From the NCBI GenBank assembly GCA_944990035.1, contig CALYLX010000143.1, positions 248,001 to 312,000 of the forward strand: 64,000 nt of DNA, read 5' to 3'. The DNA is from Clitopilus passeckerianus. Its lineage: Eukaryota; Basidiomycota; Agaricomycetes; Agaricales; Entolomataceae. The notes beneath the pieces are model-generated. The model worked only from the letters and a program-made list of their open reading frames with translations, was not told the origin of the DNA and made no database searches. The position numbers and the translations under genes are program-made. Positions 11,786 through 22,746 of the stretch are shown one piece after another (positions within the stretch are counted from its first letter, which is position 1; every line of letters starts with the position of its first letter).

Positions 11786-13322
11786 TCATGCAGCGTAAGC
11801 AATCTCCTTCTCGTTCTCTTCCACAGTCGTCGCCTCAGACTCCTGGGACTCCGTCCTAGGCATGGGCTTCTTCTCCTCTGAAACAACCAATGCAGCCCTA
11901 TCATCTCTCCGTCTGACGTAGATCTGAATGAGGGGTAACGACAAGCATGAAATAACGATCCAAACAATGAGGACGGCAAAATTTGTGCCAACCGCGTTCT
12001 TGGTGCCAAATACAATCGTTCGGACAGCCCGGGAGACGTTATAGAAGGGGGAGACGTAGCCGTATCGGTAAACGATTGGGAGGACCTCGATAGGGAGTGC
12101 ACAGACGGCGACGTTGGAGATGATCCAGAGGATCATGAAGAAGGGGATGAAGCGGGCTGTGAGGAGGGTGATGAGGGATTCGAGCGCGAGGCCCGCTGCC
12201 AGCATTCCTGCCCAATTAAGCATCCAAAATATGACGAAGCCACCGTGTCCGAATTTCCTTGTGAAGTCAACTTGGAACGCCAAGCTCACTAGGGCGTAGA
12301 ATAGTGAGAGGACGAAGTACGCTCCGAATGAAGACGCCAATCGGACGTAGATGAGCGAGCGGGTGCTGAGTTTTGTGGTGAGCCCAGAGGCATCTCGAGC
12401 GGCGGTACCAATCATTACGACGAAGAATGAGAGGATGAGTTGGTAGATCAAGCCGACAAATGTAATTGCTGTAGCCACGGGAACGTCATAGGGGACGAGG
12501 TTGTTAATTGTGTAGCCGATCGGGGTAAGCACCGTCTGGGGGGATGTCTGGAGGATTGCGGTGATGTTGGCTCCAGAGGAAAGTAGCTGACGTGCTGAAG
12601 TGAGAGCGAACTGGTTGCCGATTTGCTGGAGAGCTGCCTCTGCAGAGGGGCGTATTAGGTTTCGGCTGGAAGGACGAAGTTAGCAACGTTTATGTCAAAT
12701 CTTTGAAGAGGGAACCTACTACGCGTTCTCGTTTCTAGCTTCGGAAGAATAGACAGTGATGGCGTCCGTTGGGGAATAAGAAGCATTGGGAGACGAGAAG
12801 GACGCTTGAAGCCGTTGTGTTGCGCCTTCATGAATAACAACGGCTACCCAGGTATGTTGTTCCCTGATCGCATTCCCTAGCTCTTCTAAATTTGAAAACT
12901 GGTTCGCAGAAACCGCTGTCCAGGTAACCTTCCCGGATTGGCTCACTTGGCTTGATGTCAAAGCCTGAGCGACGTTTTGGCCAACAAGACCACTGTCAAA
13001 GTCCTAGATCAGGCAAATACTGTCAGTAAGCGTGTAAGGCTAGAAGCGGTATGATGTCACTTACTATTACCCATCCATCTAGATTCCGCACAGGGCTCTT
13101 CCATAGAGCTCCCCAATAGATTGGGAAGAAGGCGAAGATAGCGAGTATAACTGAGAAGCAACCACCGAGGAATACCTTGAAGTAGATGCTCCTTGCCAGG
13201 GCAGCATCTTTATCGGAGAAGTCAACTCTGGCTGGGCCTTTGCCCTTGTGGGTACGTATGCTCGCAGATGAGCTGGCAACCGACATTGTTTCTGCTGTTT
13301 GGTCCGCAGAATGTCTAGACAT
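11786..13322 (-). CDS. DUF3533/SNG1-type multi-pass membrane protein A
   Basis: This member of the fungal DUF3533 family is related to yeast Sng1 (resistance to nitrosoguanidine) and has an ABC-2-permease-like fold. One N-terminal membrane segment (SIYFKVFLGGCFSVILAIF) is followed by a large extracytoplasmic stretch. Four to five membrane segments come next, including ATAITFVGLIYQLILSFFVV and FVIFWMLNWAGMLAAGLALE, then a charged cytoplasmic tail ending IAYAA. Two introns split it into three exons. The ATG at 13322 starts MSRHSADQTAETMS. It is a close paralogue of the inverted gene at 22747 and shares a conserved upstream block with it. A transport or lipid-asymmetry role is known for the family only in outline; the substrate cannot be told. 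Confidence 0.85.
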
Positions 13323-13397
13323 CTTAAACTTTCGAAAGTCACGGTAGCTGGATAGTTGCCGGAGAGGATACAGAACCCATCAGAGACAGAAAGCATA

Positions 13398-13404
13398 TTA
13401 TATA
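13398..13404 (-). promoter_or_regulatory. TATA box of DUF3533 gene A
   Basis: On the minus strand this reads TATATAA, about 76 nt upstream of the ATG at 13322. The paralogue at 22747 has the same element at almost the same spacing, which supports its function. Confidence 0.6.
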
Positions 13405-13500
13405 TCCCATGATTTGCGTCATGTTAACCTCGACAAAGACTGTCAAAAATCAGAAACCGCCGTATCCGCTATAACCTAGAGCCAGGCTCGGTGTTGGATC

Positions 13501-13567
13501 GGTGAGTGAGCAATGCCAACTAAGCGCTGGCTGATTCAGCCAATCAGAATGCGTGGATGGGTCGGTT
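13501..13567 (-). promoter_or_regulatory. Conserved upstream block with palindrome, DUF3533 gene A
   Basis: Read on the minus strand, this 67-bp block is nearly identical to 22520-22585 upstream of the inverted paralogue. Shared parts are AACCGACCCATCC, GCATTCTGATTGGCTGA and TTGGCA-TGCTCACTCACC. It contains a 15-nt palindrome, TGGCTGA-N-TCAGCCA (13528-13542), overlapping an ATTGG (reverse CCAAT) box. The palindrome resembles bZIP half-site pairs; the factor is unknown. The rest of the two upstream regions has diverged. Confidence 0.65.
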
Positions 13568-14504
13568 AGCCTTCCGTTACGAGGATGTGATGACGCACCT
13601 TTTCCAACCGAGCCATGCGTCCGATCCATCCGGGCAGACCAGGGCAGGTTACCATGCTTGCTCGTCGACGACCACGTCCAGGAACGAGTCATAATCATAA
13701 GCGACGCAGTTCTAGCAGCCTCTTCCTGATCCGTCGAGGCGCAGCTCATGCAGCTCGACGCAATCAGGCGCGAATGTTCTGCGTGAATTTAGGCTTGACG
13801 AATCCTTTCGGCAATTGACCCTGGAGTTAGATTGGCTCTGAATGACGACATGAGGTGCAAACCCATCGAGTTCTTGCCCAGCTGGATCGACAGACTAAGC
13901 CAGAGCCGCGCAGACCCCCCTGGAATGTAACCAAGGGTGAGATGAGTCCGAGCCAACGGTCACGATTAGATCCCAATGGTCCAATATTTTGGAAGCTGCG
14001 GTCGAGCTGCGGTATCAGATAAGATCCGCTACTGGCCTTCGAGTCAATGATTAATATTCATCAACCATCTTGAAGTGCCCTGCAGTGTTGTCTCTACTGA
14101 GGTATCTCTATCCTACCCTGAACTTTTCTTTGGGCAAGGACAGCCTAGAGCTGACTCAGTTCGGGTGCACGGAAGTTTTCCGGAAGACAAGGTTTCAAAG
14201 GGGGGACGAGTTTGCGATCGAGCCCCGAAACCATCAAAGTGCAACATCTTAGCAATGTATAACATTGTTTTGAAAGTCAAGTAATCCATGGTCAATCGAT
14301 TATTTCCCGTACCAGCTAACAATCCTGTTTCTATCATGTCAGTTCATTGGTTACCCTTTCGAACGATAGTTTACGCGAATAATGCTCAGGGCAAAACATC
14401 TGCGACATCACGGCAATACCGAAGCCAGTTGGAGCTTTGACTTACCCCAGCTCCCCTCAATCTCAAACACCACACCGCACACTTGACTAATACTAGGTCA
14501 TGCT

Positions 14505-14570
14505 ATTCATACTGTACTTTATACTAATCAATCATAGGGAATTCAATACTGTACACTAATTAATTATAGG
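14505..14570. repeat. Imperfect AT-rich tandem repeat, two units
   Basis: Two related units of about 30-34 nt follow one another: ATTCATACTGTACTTTATAC...ATAGG and ATTCAATACTGTACACTAAT...ATAGG. They lie about 140 bp past the stop of the kinase gene. This may be a local duplication in 3' flanking DNA; no function can be inferred. Confidence 0.5.
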
Positions 14571-14708
14571 TAATACTAATAGGTCGCTATTCTACATTGG
14601 CGAAAGAAAACTATATGTATAAAATTACAGGAAGAAATGATAGCCTGAGCGAACGCGCGAATGATCATTCGTAACCCAGAATCGAGCATAAAGCCCTATC
14701 TCACCGCC

Positions 14709-17027
14709 TCAGAGGGCAGCGGGTACGTCACATCCACGGGCCATAGTGCCAAACATCTTCCCAAAGTACGTGCGGATGCTATCGAACATCGAGTTCCTCT
14801 TCTCCTTGGGCTGAGGCTCTTCTTCCTCCCGCGCGTCAAAGAAGGATACGGACGGCTCAATCATGGCCTTGAGCAGAACTGAATGGTCTTGGACCTTCGC
14901 GTGGCCTGCAATCTCCTCGGGACTTGTCTTCGTCATAGCGTATGCCGCAGCCGCGTCCTCGTACGCCCGCCTCCTGGCATCTTCTTCCTCCTCTTCCCGA
15001 TGTTCTCTCCGAGCCAAAATGTGCTTCTCATCAATCTTATAGCCAGCCAAGGTCCCAAAGAAAGTGGATGAGGACAGTGGGCTAGCGTGTCGACCAATAA
15101 GAGTAGAAGTAGGAGAAGGCTCAGGCGTCAAGCGAGAGTAAAGAGTCGGCGAAAGGGAGGGAGATGGGGTAGCTGGGGACGAGGGAGAACTTCCACCTTG
15201 CTCGAATGAGGTATGGTTGCTATTTCCCGAGTATTCGCTGAAAACATCCAATCCACCGTAGGGTTCGGGATCATCCTGCACCGCGTCCTCCTGAGGAGAC
15301 TCCTTGACTTGAGACGAGTGGATGGTGATATTGGGGGGTGAATCATACGGTGCATCCAAAGTCCCGTCGTCGATATGTTGTTCTATCGCCTGCAATAACC
15401 TCCTTGCATTTTCGGATATGTCGGCATCCCCACTAAGGTTGCCCGTTTCAATGTCATCACTAGGGCCCATATGCTCAGAAGCGGTGATTCCGAAGGAGGG
15501 AGACGGGGGCAGATCCTGAGCTATAGCGATTTCCTTCTTCTTGGGCTTGAACACCTTCGCCAGAGCGGCCCCGAACTTCTTGAGAAGAGCTGGCTTGACC
15601 ACGACAGCGTTGACGGACTTCGCCTTGGATTCGTCCAGGATCGGTGACGTATAGGTGTAGGAGGGAGATGGGTCTACCCAATCCTCGTAAGCCCTCCCTG
15701 CAGTGACAGGACGATTGGCCATGGGTGTCTTGGGAATGGGGCTAAAGTAGGGCATCCAGGGCGCATCATATTCCTTGTTGGCGATTTTAATCCAGTCGAT
15801 GCCTTCGAAGAACTTGTGGCTCTTGATTTGCTCGAGGGTAAACCTCGTTCGGGGGTCCTTCGTGAGCATGCCGTAAATCAAGACCTTCGCATTATCTGAG
15901 ATGAGGTCGTGGGATTCAAATTGAAGTTGGTGGTGCTGGATGCAATAGTTGACCTCAGTTTGGTCGGTCAATCCATCGCCGAAGGGCAACTAGGGAGGAT
16001 GTATCAGCATGACAATAAAGATTTTGAAATGAGATATTCGACGTACCCTTCCGGTCAACATCAAGTAGAATACAACCCCCAGAGACCATAGATCTTCCCT
16101 ATCATCGTACTCCTTGCCGCTCGAACGTTGGGGGGACATATAATGAGGCGTTCCGCAGATCTCCCTAGTCTTGAAGTTCGGGGCAGGCACGTTGGTCAAA
16201 AACGATCCGGAATCACAGTCGCCATCGACCTCGAAGGAAAAGTCCGCGTCAGATTTGTCAAGATCCTCGTATTCCTCCGGAGCGTCGAACTTCTTCGCGA
16301 AACCATAATCCGCGAGCCTCAAAAATCCTTGAGCGTCGATCAGAATATTCATGGGCTTGATGTCACGGTGGATGATCCGATACTTCTTGAGTTGCTCCAC
16401 AGCGACAATCTAGAATCAAACTGGTGAGTTACTTGCAGGCTGAATCAAAATAAGTGGCTAACCAATTGAGCACCGTAGAACTTTGTGCGGTCCTCGCTGA
16501 AAGTCTTCGCCAGCAGCAATTCGACAGCTAAATCGCCTCCAGGCATGTATTTCTGAGAGAGAGATTTGATAAGGAAATCAGCGCGCCTTGGGAGCGTCGG
16601 TGAAAAGGAGTACTTACTGTGACCAGATAATAATGCGTAGTGTCGTGAAAACTGGCGAGGACGGGTAATAAGAAACTTTTCTCGTCGTTTTCAATAACCT
16701 TCTGGATCTTCTGTTCGTTCGCGGCAGTGATACCGTTGGCTCCGAGCTTTGGGATGATCTTCAGAGCAACTTGCTTGTCGGCGTGGTTATCCTTCGCCAG
16801 ATAGACCATCCCGGAGTCTCCTTTGTTCAAGTACTTCAACAAGTCAAAGTCCTGAAGGCCACGTTTGGCAGCGATGACCGGCTTGAGGGGGATGGGCTTG
16901 ATATGCTTGAGAGCAGAGACGTAGCGAATGCCATAAGAGGGAGGAGAACGAGACTAGGGTAAGAGAAGTCAGCCTCAGAACGAAAAGGAGCTACTATAGT
17001 ACTTACGGCAAGAGTACGAGAAGACAT
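14709..17027 (-). CDS. AGC-like protein kinase with divergent motifs
   Basis: The ATG at 17027 (MSSRTLA) leads through five short introns to TGA at 14709-14711, giving a protein of roughly 680 residues. The kinase domain has VALKIIPK (catalytic lysine) and IIHRDIKPMNILID (HRD and the Mg-binding Asn). Three core motifs are unusual. The glycine loop is GDSGMVY and lacks the first usual glycine spacing, the DFG motif is DYG (LADYGFAKKF), and the APE motif is SPQ in GTPHYMSPQ. An acidic insert sits in the activation loop before the ICGTP. After the kinase domain come about 330 residues rich in Ser, Pro, Glu and Asp with a coiled, charged RREHREEEEEDARRR segment. All catalytic residues are present, so it is probably active. 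Its substrate is unknown. Confidence 0.85.
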
Positions 17028-18064
17028 CGTTGATATAGTATATGTATGTAAAGAATGTGTTATTAAACGAGTGTGGTATGATCGAGAGTAGAAGAGTGGA
17101 AGGCTTGAAGTTACTGAGAGTACGTCGAAGTAGAGAAGCAAGTTCAGCGATAAGGAGCCTCAGCCGCTTCGCCACTCTTTTAAAGATGAATTCATTGCAG
17201 GCTGGACTGGCTTGCATAATGGGAGGCCGTTCATCGTAAAATCAATAGGAGTCTATTCTTGAGCGCGACGCGTCGTTGCCTAATTTGGACTCGCGTTTGT
17301 TTGGTCGTTGTTTGTTGTCCATGCAGCTGCTTCGAGACCAAGAGTTGAGAAGTTGCGAAAGCAAAAGTGAAAGGGCTATAACGTTCTGCTTCAATGATAA
17401 ATGTTTCTGTGACAGATTGACTGAGGGGTGCATCGAGCCCTCTTCCCGACAGATCTCTCGGTTGCCAGTCGTGTTTCTTGATTGTTTCGTATAACTGATT
17501 GAACAGCGAATGTGAGAACCTGAACGGCTGCAATTTGGCATATGCTACTTACCTTGGATAGATTCGAGTACTCCCAGCAGTTGTTTCCTAGCAGTGGAAC
17601 CTTGCGAGCGGCCAAAACATTCCTAACTGGCCTTTATGTAAAAGGGTCCTGGTTGGTCCTGGTTGGATCCTGGTTGACTATGAGAACTTTTCCCGTGGAG
17701 ATGTGGAGAACAACATGTAATGCAGCTGCGAATTTGTCGCTGTCCTTCCCATTTCAATAGATTGTTAAGGTAGCTGGTGGTTTAACTGCAAGGAAAGATT
17801 GCCACAGTCAGTGCGGGTGGCTAAAGTCTTGATCAACAAGGATAAACACGCATCCTCAAGTCGGTCCGAGAACAAGCACATAAAAAACCAAAATTCCAGG
17901 ATCAAACGAAGTCAGCGTAGTATTAAAGGTGTGTCCATGTCAAAACAAGGCGAGGCAAGCACAGAAGGGACCTTGTCTAAATAAATAAACCGGTCATTCT
18001 ATACTCTAGAGGTAACTGGAAGCGGTAAGAACGTAACGACTTGCAATTTCTAAGTCAGAGCACA
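17028..18064. other. Intergenic 1 kb, kinase promoter and 3' flank of carnitine acetyltransferase
   Basis: Small open frames on both strands show no domain and I do not call them. The region holds one ACGCGT box at 17268-17273, about 240 bp upstream of the kinase ATG, and a short triplicated sequence at 17647-17676. Confidence 0.5.
17647..17676. repeat. Short direct repeat, three copies of TCCTGGTTG
   Basis: Three back-to-back copies read TCCTGGTTGG, TCCTGGTTGGA and TCCTGGTTG. The array sits in non-coding DNA upstream of the kinase gene. It is probably slippage-derived. Confidence 0.7.
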
Positions 18065-20263
18065 TTAAAGCTTGGCCTTCTCCCCCTCCTTAGCCTTAGC
18101 CTCCTTCTCCTCGACCTTCTTTGCCGCCTCCATCATCTCCCTAACCTCTGTCGCCGCCTCCGCCAACCAATGCTTAAGCTCCTTCGTGCTCTTATGGCCA
18201 CCCTCCTTCAAACTTGTAATCGTCCACCTCACATAGTCATCCCCAATGGCATACGACAAGCCATACCCATCCGGAACGACCTCTCCATAACCCCATCCAT
18301 CAAAGTAAGGGCTCGAAAGCTGCGAAGTCGAGAGCTCCCAATGGTTGGATTTCGAAAACGCCGGGTCGTTATACAGAGCCGGAACGTCTTCTCCAGGAAG
18401 CAACGACTTCTTCAACCCGAACAGATGCCTATCCACACCCTGTCCGTCTGCAGCCCAGGCGGAGTACTGAATGTGCCTCGCTGCGGCCCTCTGGAATAGC
18501 GTCCTCAGCTTGACGGGATCCTTGTTCGGCCCATTCTCCAACATCGCCCTAGCCCACTCCCCGCTCTCCTTACTCGCACTCCTGATGACCTCCGTCCTTC
18601 CCTTCTTGAATTTCCTCGTCTGGGCACTCTCGTAGGTAACACCAGGCCTGCCGTTCATCTTATGGAACGCCAGCTGCTTAACGAGCTGTGCCCACGCATC
18701 CGGGCTGGTTTTGTGTTTCTTCATGAAGCTCTTTCCATAGCCCTCATAATGGAGGACATCCAGATCATGGTCTCCGATGAGTTTGTCGAAACGCGCCTCG
18801 GACTCTTTGACGAGGGAAGAAAGGTTCGAGTCGATGTTGAACTTGAGTTCTTCGGGGGCAGGGAGGTCCTTGCCAGTAGAAGGTGTACCTGCAGGCCCAA
18901 GATCGGCTTTGCCGTGGGCGAGGGTAGCAAGGACGAACTCGTTCATGCGAAGGGTGGGTGTCCCGTCCATACAGGAGTGTTCACCCAAGAATCCAGAACG
19001 GCCGTTCTCGTAGACGATAACTGTTATACGGATTAGTCAATAGTTCCAGATCAATGCACTGAAGACATACCCTGGTGTTTATCGTACCACCTATTTCTTC
19101 CATTACCAGTCCAAAGACCCCAGCTCAGATCCTCCCTGGTAACAGGCTTGGTATCATCAAGGCAGACCACAATCATGGCACTCTCGACCTTCCTCGCCAG
19201 CTCTGCATTACCGGGGAGATCAAGGAGGGCTTTTCTAGCATGAGTCCAATGGTCACGGTTGTCAGAAGTGAGTGCTCCGATGGGCGTAGGGTGGGGTGTA
19301 GGGCCAGCCTGATCAATGATGCGTTGGAATTGACTATAAACCATTCATGCCGTTAGTTGCACGAATCAGAAGTAACCTAAAAGAGCCACGTACACCTCAA
19401 GCTCAGCAGCTGAAAGCTCCTTCCCGGTCGCAGGATGCGCAAGCGGAACGATGAAGAACTTGTTCTTCCTCAGTACAGCAATATGGTTATTCTCCTTAGG
19501 ATCGAACTTCTCGGCAGTGTCGGAAGGTATCGTAGGGTATCGTGAGGCGTGGAATCTAGATTCATCGAGAGCAAGAGCCAAGGCGAAGACGAAGCCGGTC
19601 GATCAGTGCGGGGTTAACCGGGTTGGAATTAAAGGTACTTACAGCCACTTGTACGAACCCATGCAAAGCGGCGCTCCGCGCACCTTTTCGGGTTCGAGTT
19701 GACCACTGCAGAGTAGTCGGTTTCGATGCACGTTCGCCGGCGGAAATAGGAAACACGCACCTCTCGACCATTTCTCGGAATGGCAGCATCGCCTTGACCA
19801 ACGCCGCTGCTCTGGAAGGGCCAGTCGTCCTGGCACGATCCTGAACGTGGACAAAGAAGTAACTGACGAAGACCACCACCGGGTCTCTGTACCCCATGTA
19901 CGCAGCATCGTTCCACCAATCACTCAACCAGTTATCTCCCTTCTCCTGCGCCCTCTGCTCAAGCCTCTTCTGGAGCTCACTCGCGATCGGCGATTTGAGG
20001 AACTCATCTGCGGTCGCTTTGGTATGCTCGAACTGGGCCTCAGTGAGAAGAGGCTGCACAGACTCGAGGTATTTTGAGAGTGTCGAAGAGAGCTGGGGAA
20101 CAGGGAGGGAAGGCAGGGACGCCTGGTAGCGCACCATAGGCGGTTTGCTGGGATCAGCAGTGTAGGTGTGGTTGCCACGAGTTATAGTAGCGGCACGAGC
20201 AGCTTTAGAAGACATTGAGGCAGAACGAGCACGAGAAGCAGTAGCAGCGCCCACTCGAAGCAT
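18065..20263 (-). CDS. CAT2: Carnitine O-acetyltransferase, dual mitochondrial/peroxisomal signals
   Basis: This enzyme moves acetyl groups between CoA and carnitine so that acetyl units can leave peroxisomes and enter mitochondria. Choline/carnitine acyltransferase motifs are clear: YRDPVVVFVSYFFVH, GAPLCMGSYKWLF, the catalytic histidine in GEHSCMDGTP, AADGQGVDRHLFGL, and GYGEVVPDGYGLSYAI. Five exons are traced with short introns. The first ATG (20263) begins MLRVGAATASRARSASMSSK, an Arg/Ser/Ala-rich stretch without acidic residues that looks like a mitochondrial presequence. A second ATG at 20215 (MSSKAARA) would remove half of it. The C-terminus is AKL, a peroxisomal PTS1. Yeast and Candida Cat2 use the same two-start arrangement. 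The gene is divergent from guanine deaminase. Confidence 0.92.
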
Positions 20264-20481
20264 TTGAAAGGAAAAGACTGGAGCTCGACGAATGGAACTT
20301 GGAAACTTTTATTACACCAAACTGACCGACAGCAAGTTATAACCGGAGATGCCGAACCCTGACTACACGTGATTGTCAACCCAAATATGGTAGTCAAGGT
20401 GCGTCAAGCCCATTCGGACCGGCTACCCACTGGGTCCTATTCAGATCGGATCCAGTTCATCCACAAGGTTTGTACCGCGCC
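20264..20481. promoter_or_regulatory. Divergent promoter, carnitine acetyltransferase / guanine deaminase
   Basis: Only 218 bp separate the two ATGs (20263 minus, 20482 plus), so the two genes must share promoter DNA. I see no strong TATA box. Confidence 0.6.
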
Positions 20482-22121
20482 ATGCAACTCCTGAGGGGAA
20501 CATTTACAGACTTTCCACGCTGTGGAGATTTGAGGATCTTGCCAGATTACCTTCTTGGTCAGTTCCTGGCACTACCATCGCTCGGTCCATCTACTTAGGC
20601 AACTTGACATTGAAGCTGTCGATGACAAGGGGTTTATCAGTCATCTCGAGCCAGCGTGCTCGCCTGCATCTAAAGATCTAATTGAGAAGCATTCAGGGGG
20701 TCTGAGAATAATACCCAATGGATCGTTTCTTTTGCCTACTTTCGTAGATCTGCATCTTCACGCGCCTCAGTTCCTCTATCAAGGCACAGGCCTACACCTC
20801 CCACTTATGAAATGGCTAGACGAATATGCCTTCAAAGCAGAGGAGAAACTCGATGCCGACCCTGAACTTGCACGAAAAGTGTACACCCGCCTCGCAGAAC
20901 GACTAATTCAGAACGGCACCGGAACTGTTCTGTTCTTCGGTACAATCAAAGAAGATACAAAGTACGTATTCAATCCGTCTCTCCCCTCCCAAAACACGGT
21001 ACTAAGGCTACAATCGGTAGCCTGATCCTCGCCGAAACGATGCAACACCACTCCGTTCGCGCCTTTGTTGGCAAACTCTCCATGGACATATCCACCAGAC
21101 CCACCTACGTCGAAGCCTCCTCCAGCGCCTCCCTTCAATCCATTTCCTCTTTCATCTCTTCGTGCAACCACCTTACCTCCCATCTTCCGGTACACGAACG
21201 CCTGGTCGAGCCAGTGATCACACCTCGCTTCGTCCCAACGTGTTCAGATGAGCTCCTGAGCGGACTAGGGAAGTTAAGCAAAGAATCAGGAGTGAGAATA
21301 CAGAGTCACCTCGCGGAGGCGAAAGATCAAGTCGAATGGGTTAGAAGCGAACGAGGTATTGAGGATATCGAAGTATTCTCCAAGGTAATCTTTTCCCCAA
21401 TCTTCTTCACCCCAAACCTCATATCATTCCTCCTTCGCCAAAGCACGACCTTTTAACCCCCCGCTCAATCTTCGCCCACTGCACCTTCCTCCCTCCCTCT
21501 TCCCTCTCCCTCCTCTCCTCCCCAGCCCACTCATCCTCCATCGCCCATTGCCCCCTCTCCAACGCCTACTTCTCCGCCCTTCCATTCCGTCTCCGCGAAG
21601 CCCTCAACAGAGGCGTCAAAGTCGGCCTTGGAACCGATATTGCGGGTGGGTACAGTATCGATATTATGTCCGCCATGCGAACGGCGGTCGCAGTGAGTAG
21701 GATGAGGGAAGGTGAGAAGATTATGGGTCGAGGAGGTACGACAGGTGATGAGAAGGAAGAGGTCGTGGTAGATGAAGGAAATCTATCGATTGACTGGAAA
21801 GAATCCTTATACCTTGCCACGCGAGGTGGGCAGCGAGCATTGGGTTTCGAGGATAGAGGTGTTTTTGAGGTTGGAGCACCTTTTGATGCACAAGAGAGTA
21901 TGTTCAATCCTCCACTTTGTCGTGGCCAATACTGACTGGTGACCGATCGCCCATCAGTTGCAATTTTTGGTACAAATGGAGAGGGAATCGGTCCAATCGA
22001 CATCCTGGACGCGGACTTGAATATCAACATAGAATTGATAGAGAAATGGTGGTGCCTTGGTGATTCTGCGAATCGGGTGGGCATGTACATCCAAGGCCGA
22101 AGGCTTGAGTCCAGCTTGTGA
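20482..22121 (+). CDS. Guanine deaminase
   Basis: This amidohydrolase converts guanine to xanthine in purine salvage and catabolism. I place the start at the ATG 20482 (MQLLRGTFTDFPRCGDLRIL), not at the TTG at 20555; a 58-nt intron (20558-20615) joins LPDYLL to AVDDKGFISHLE. Metal-site motifs are LPTFVDLHLHAPQF (HxH), IQSHLAEAK (His and Glu), IFAHCTFL and GLGTDIAGG (Asp). Four introns are traced. The last exon continues EIAIFGTNGEGIGPID to VGMYIQGRRLESSL and the TGA at 22119-22121. Length and motif order fit the family. Confidence 0.9.
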
Positions 22122-22519
22122 TAAGTAGCTCGTCAAGATTGTCACTGAATTGTAGAGGTACATTTTGATTACCCAGACAATAGCTTCCCCTCAGTACGGA
22201 TATTCTCGAATGTTTTCTCTGTCATCAACAATAAGATGTCCAGAACCGAGCCATGAGCATTCAACTACAAGCGGCGATTCAGCACATGTTTTCCAGGCTG
22301 CGAGTCAAGCGGCCAGAAAGGATTCGTCATCGCCCGGGATGACACTGAGTGCAGCAGACAGCAAGCTTCATGATATCGGTCGCAGCACAATCATCCTCGG
22401 TTGTTCCCGAACTGGTCGTTGAGAACGTGCAAGTGACATTTGCCGTGCGGTGAATTTCCGAAAACTTTGGCTGGAAATGATTTGTCATTTCATCCACGTA
22501 ACCGTAAGCGAACCGACCC

Positions 22520-22585
22520 AACCGACCCATCCGGGCATTCTGATTGGCTGAATCAGCCAAGCTGAGTTGGCACTGCTCACTCACC
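22520..22585 (+). promoter_or_regulatory. Conserved upstream block with palindrome, DUF3533 gene B
   Basis: This is the partner of the block at 13501-13567. It contains a 17-nt palindrome, TTGGCTGA-A-TCAGCCAA, at 22544-22560, overlapping TGATTGG. A doubled AACCGACCC lies at its left edge (22511-22528). The block is about 160 bp upstream of the ATG. In the other copy it is about 180 bp upstream. Confidence 0.65.
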
Positions 22586-22671
22586 AAACCTAGTTCTCCG
22601 GATGCAACGGTTATGGCGCTTGACTTGCGCTTGTCAATCTTTGTCGAACTTGACATTCGGAAAACATGGAA

Positions 22672-22678
22672 TATATAA
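22672..22678 (+). promoter_or_regulatory. TATA box of DUF3533 gene B
   Basis: TATATAA lies about 70 nt upstream of the ATG at 22747. Sequence and spacing match the element in front of the inverted paralogue. Confidence 0.6.
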
Positions 22679-22746
22679 TGAGGCATTATTCCTGCTGGAT
22701 TCACCATCCTCCTCCCCGACAACTATTCAGCTACTGAAAGCTTGAA

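Larger units (their letters stand above)
13323..14708. other. Intergenic 1.4 kb with DUF3533-A promoter
   Basis: The region nearest 13322 is the promoter of DUF3533 gene A, with the conserved block and TATA box listed separately. The region near 14708 is the 3' flank of the kinase gene and holds an imperfect AT-rich tandem repeat. Open frames in between show no domain. Confidence 0.5.
22122..22746. other. Intergenic, promoter of DUF3533 gene B
   Basis: These 625 bp hold the 3' flank of guanine deaminase and then the promoter of the DUF3533 paralogue, with the conserved block and TATA box listed separately. No open frame with a domain is seen. Confidence 0.5.

Noticed and set aside
12114..12299. 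Plus-strand frame inside DUF3533 gene A (and its mirror at 23755-23964).
   Set aside because: Both are shadows of the same conserved membrane-protein coding sequence on the opposite strand.
21566..22090. Minus-strand 174-codon open frame.
   Set aside because: It is antisense to guanine deaminase, starts in low-complexity sequence and has no domain.
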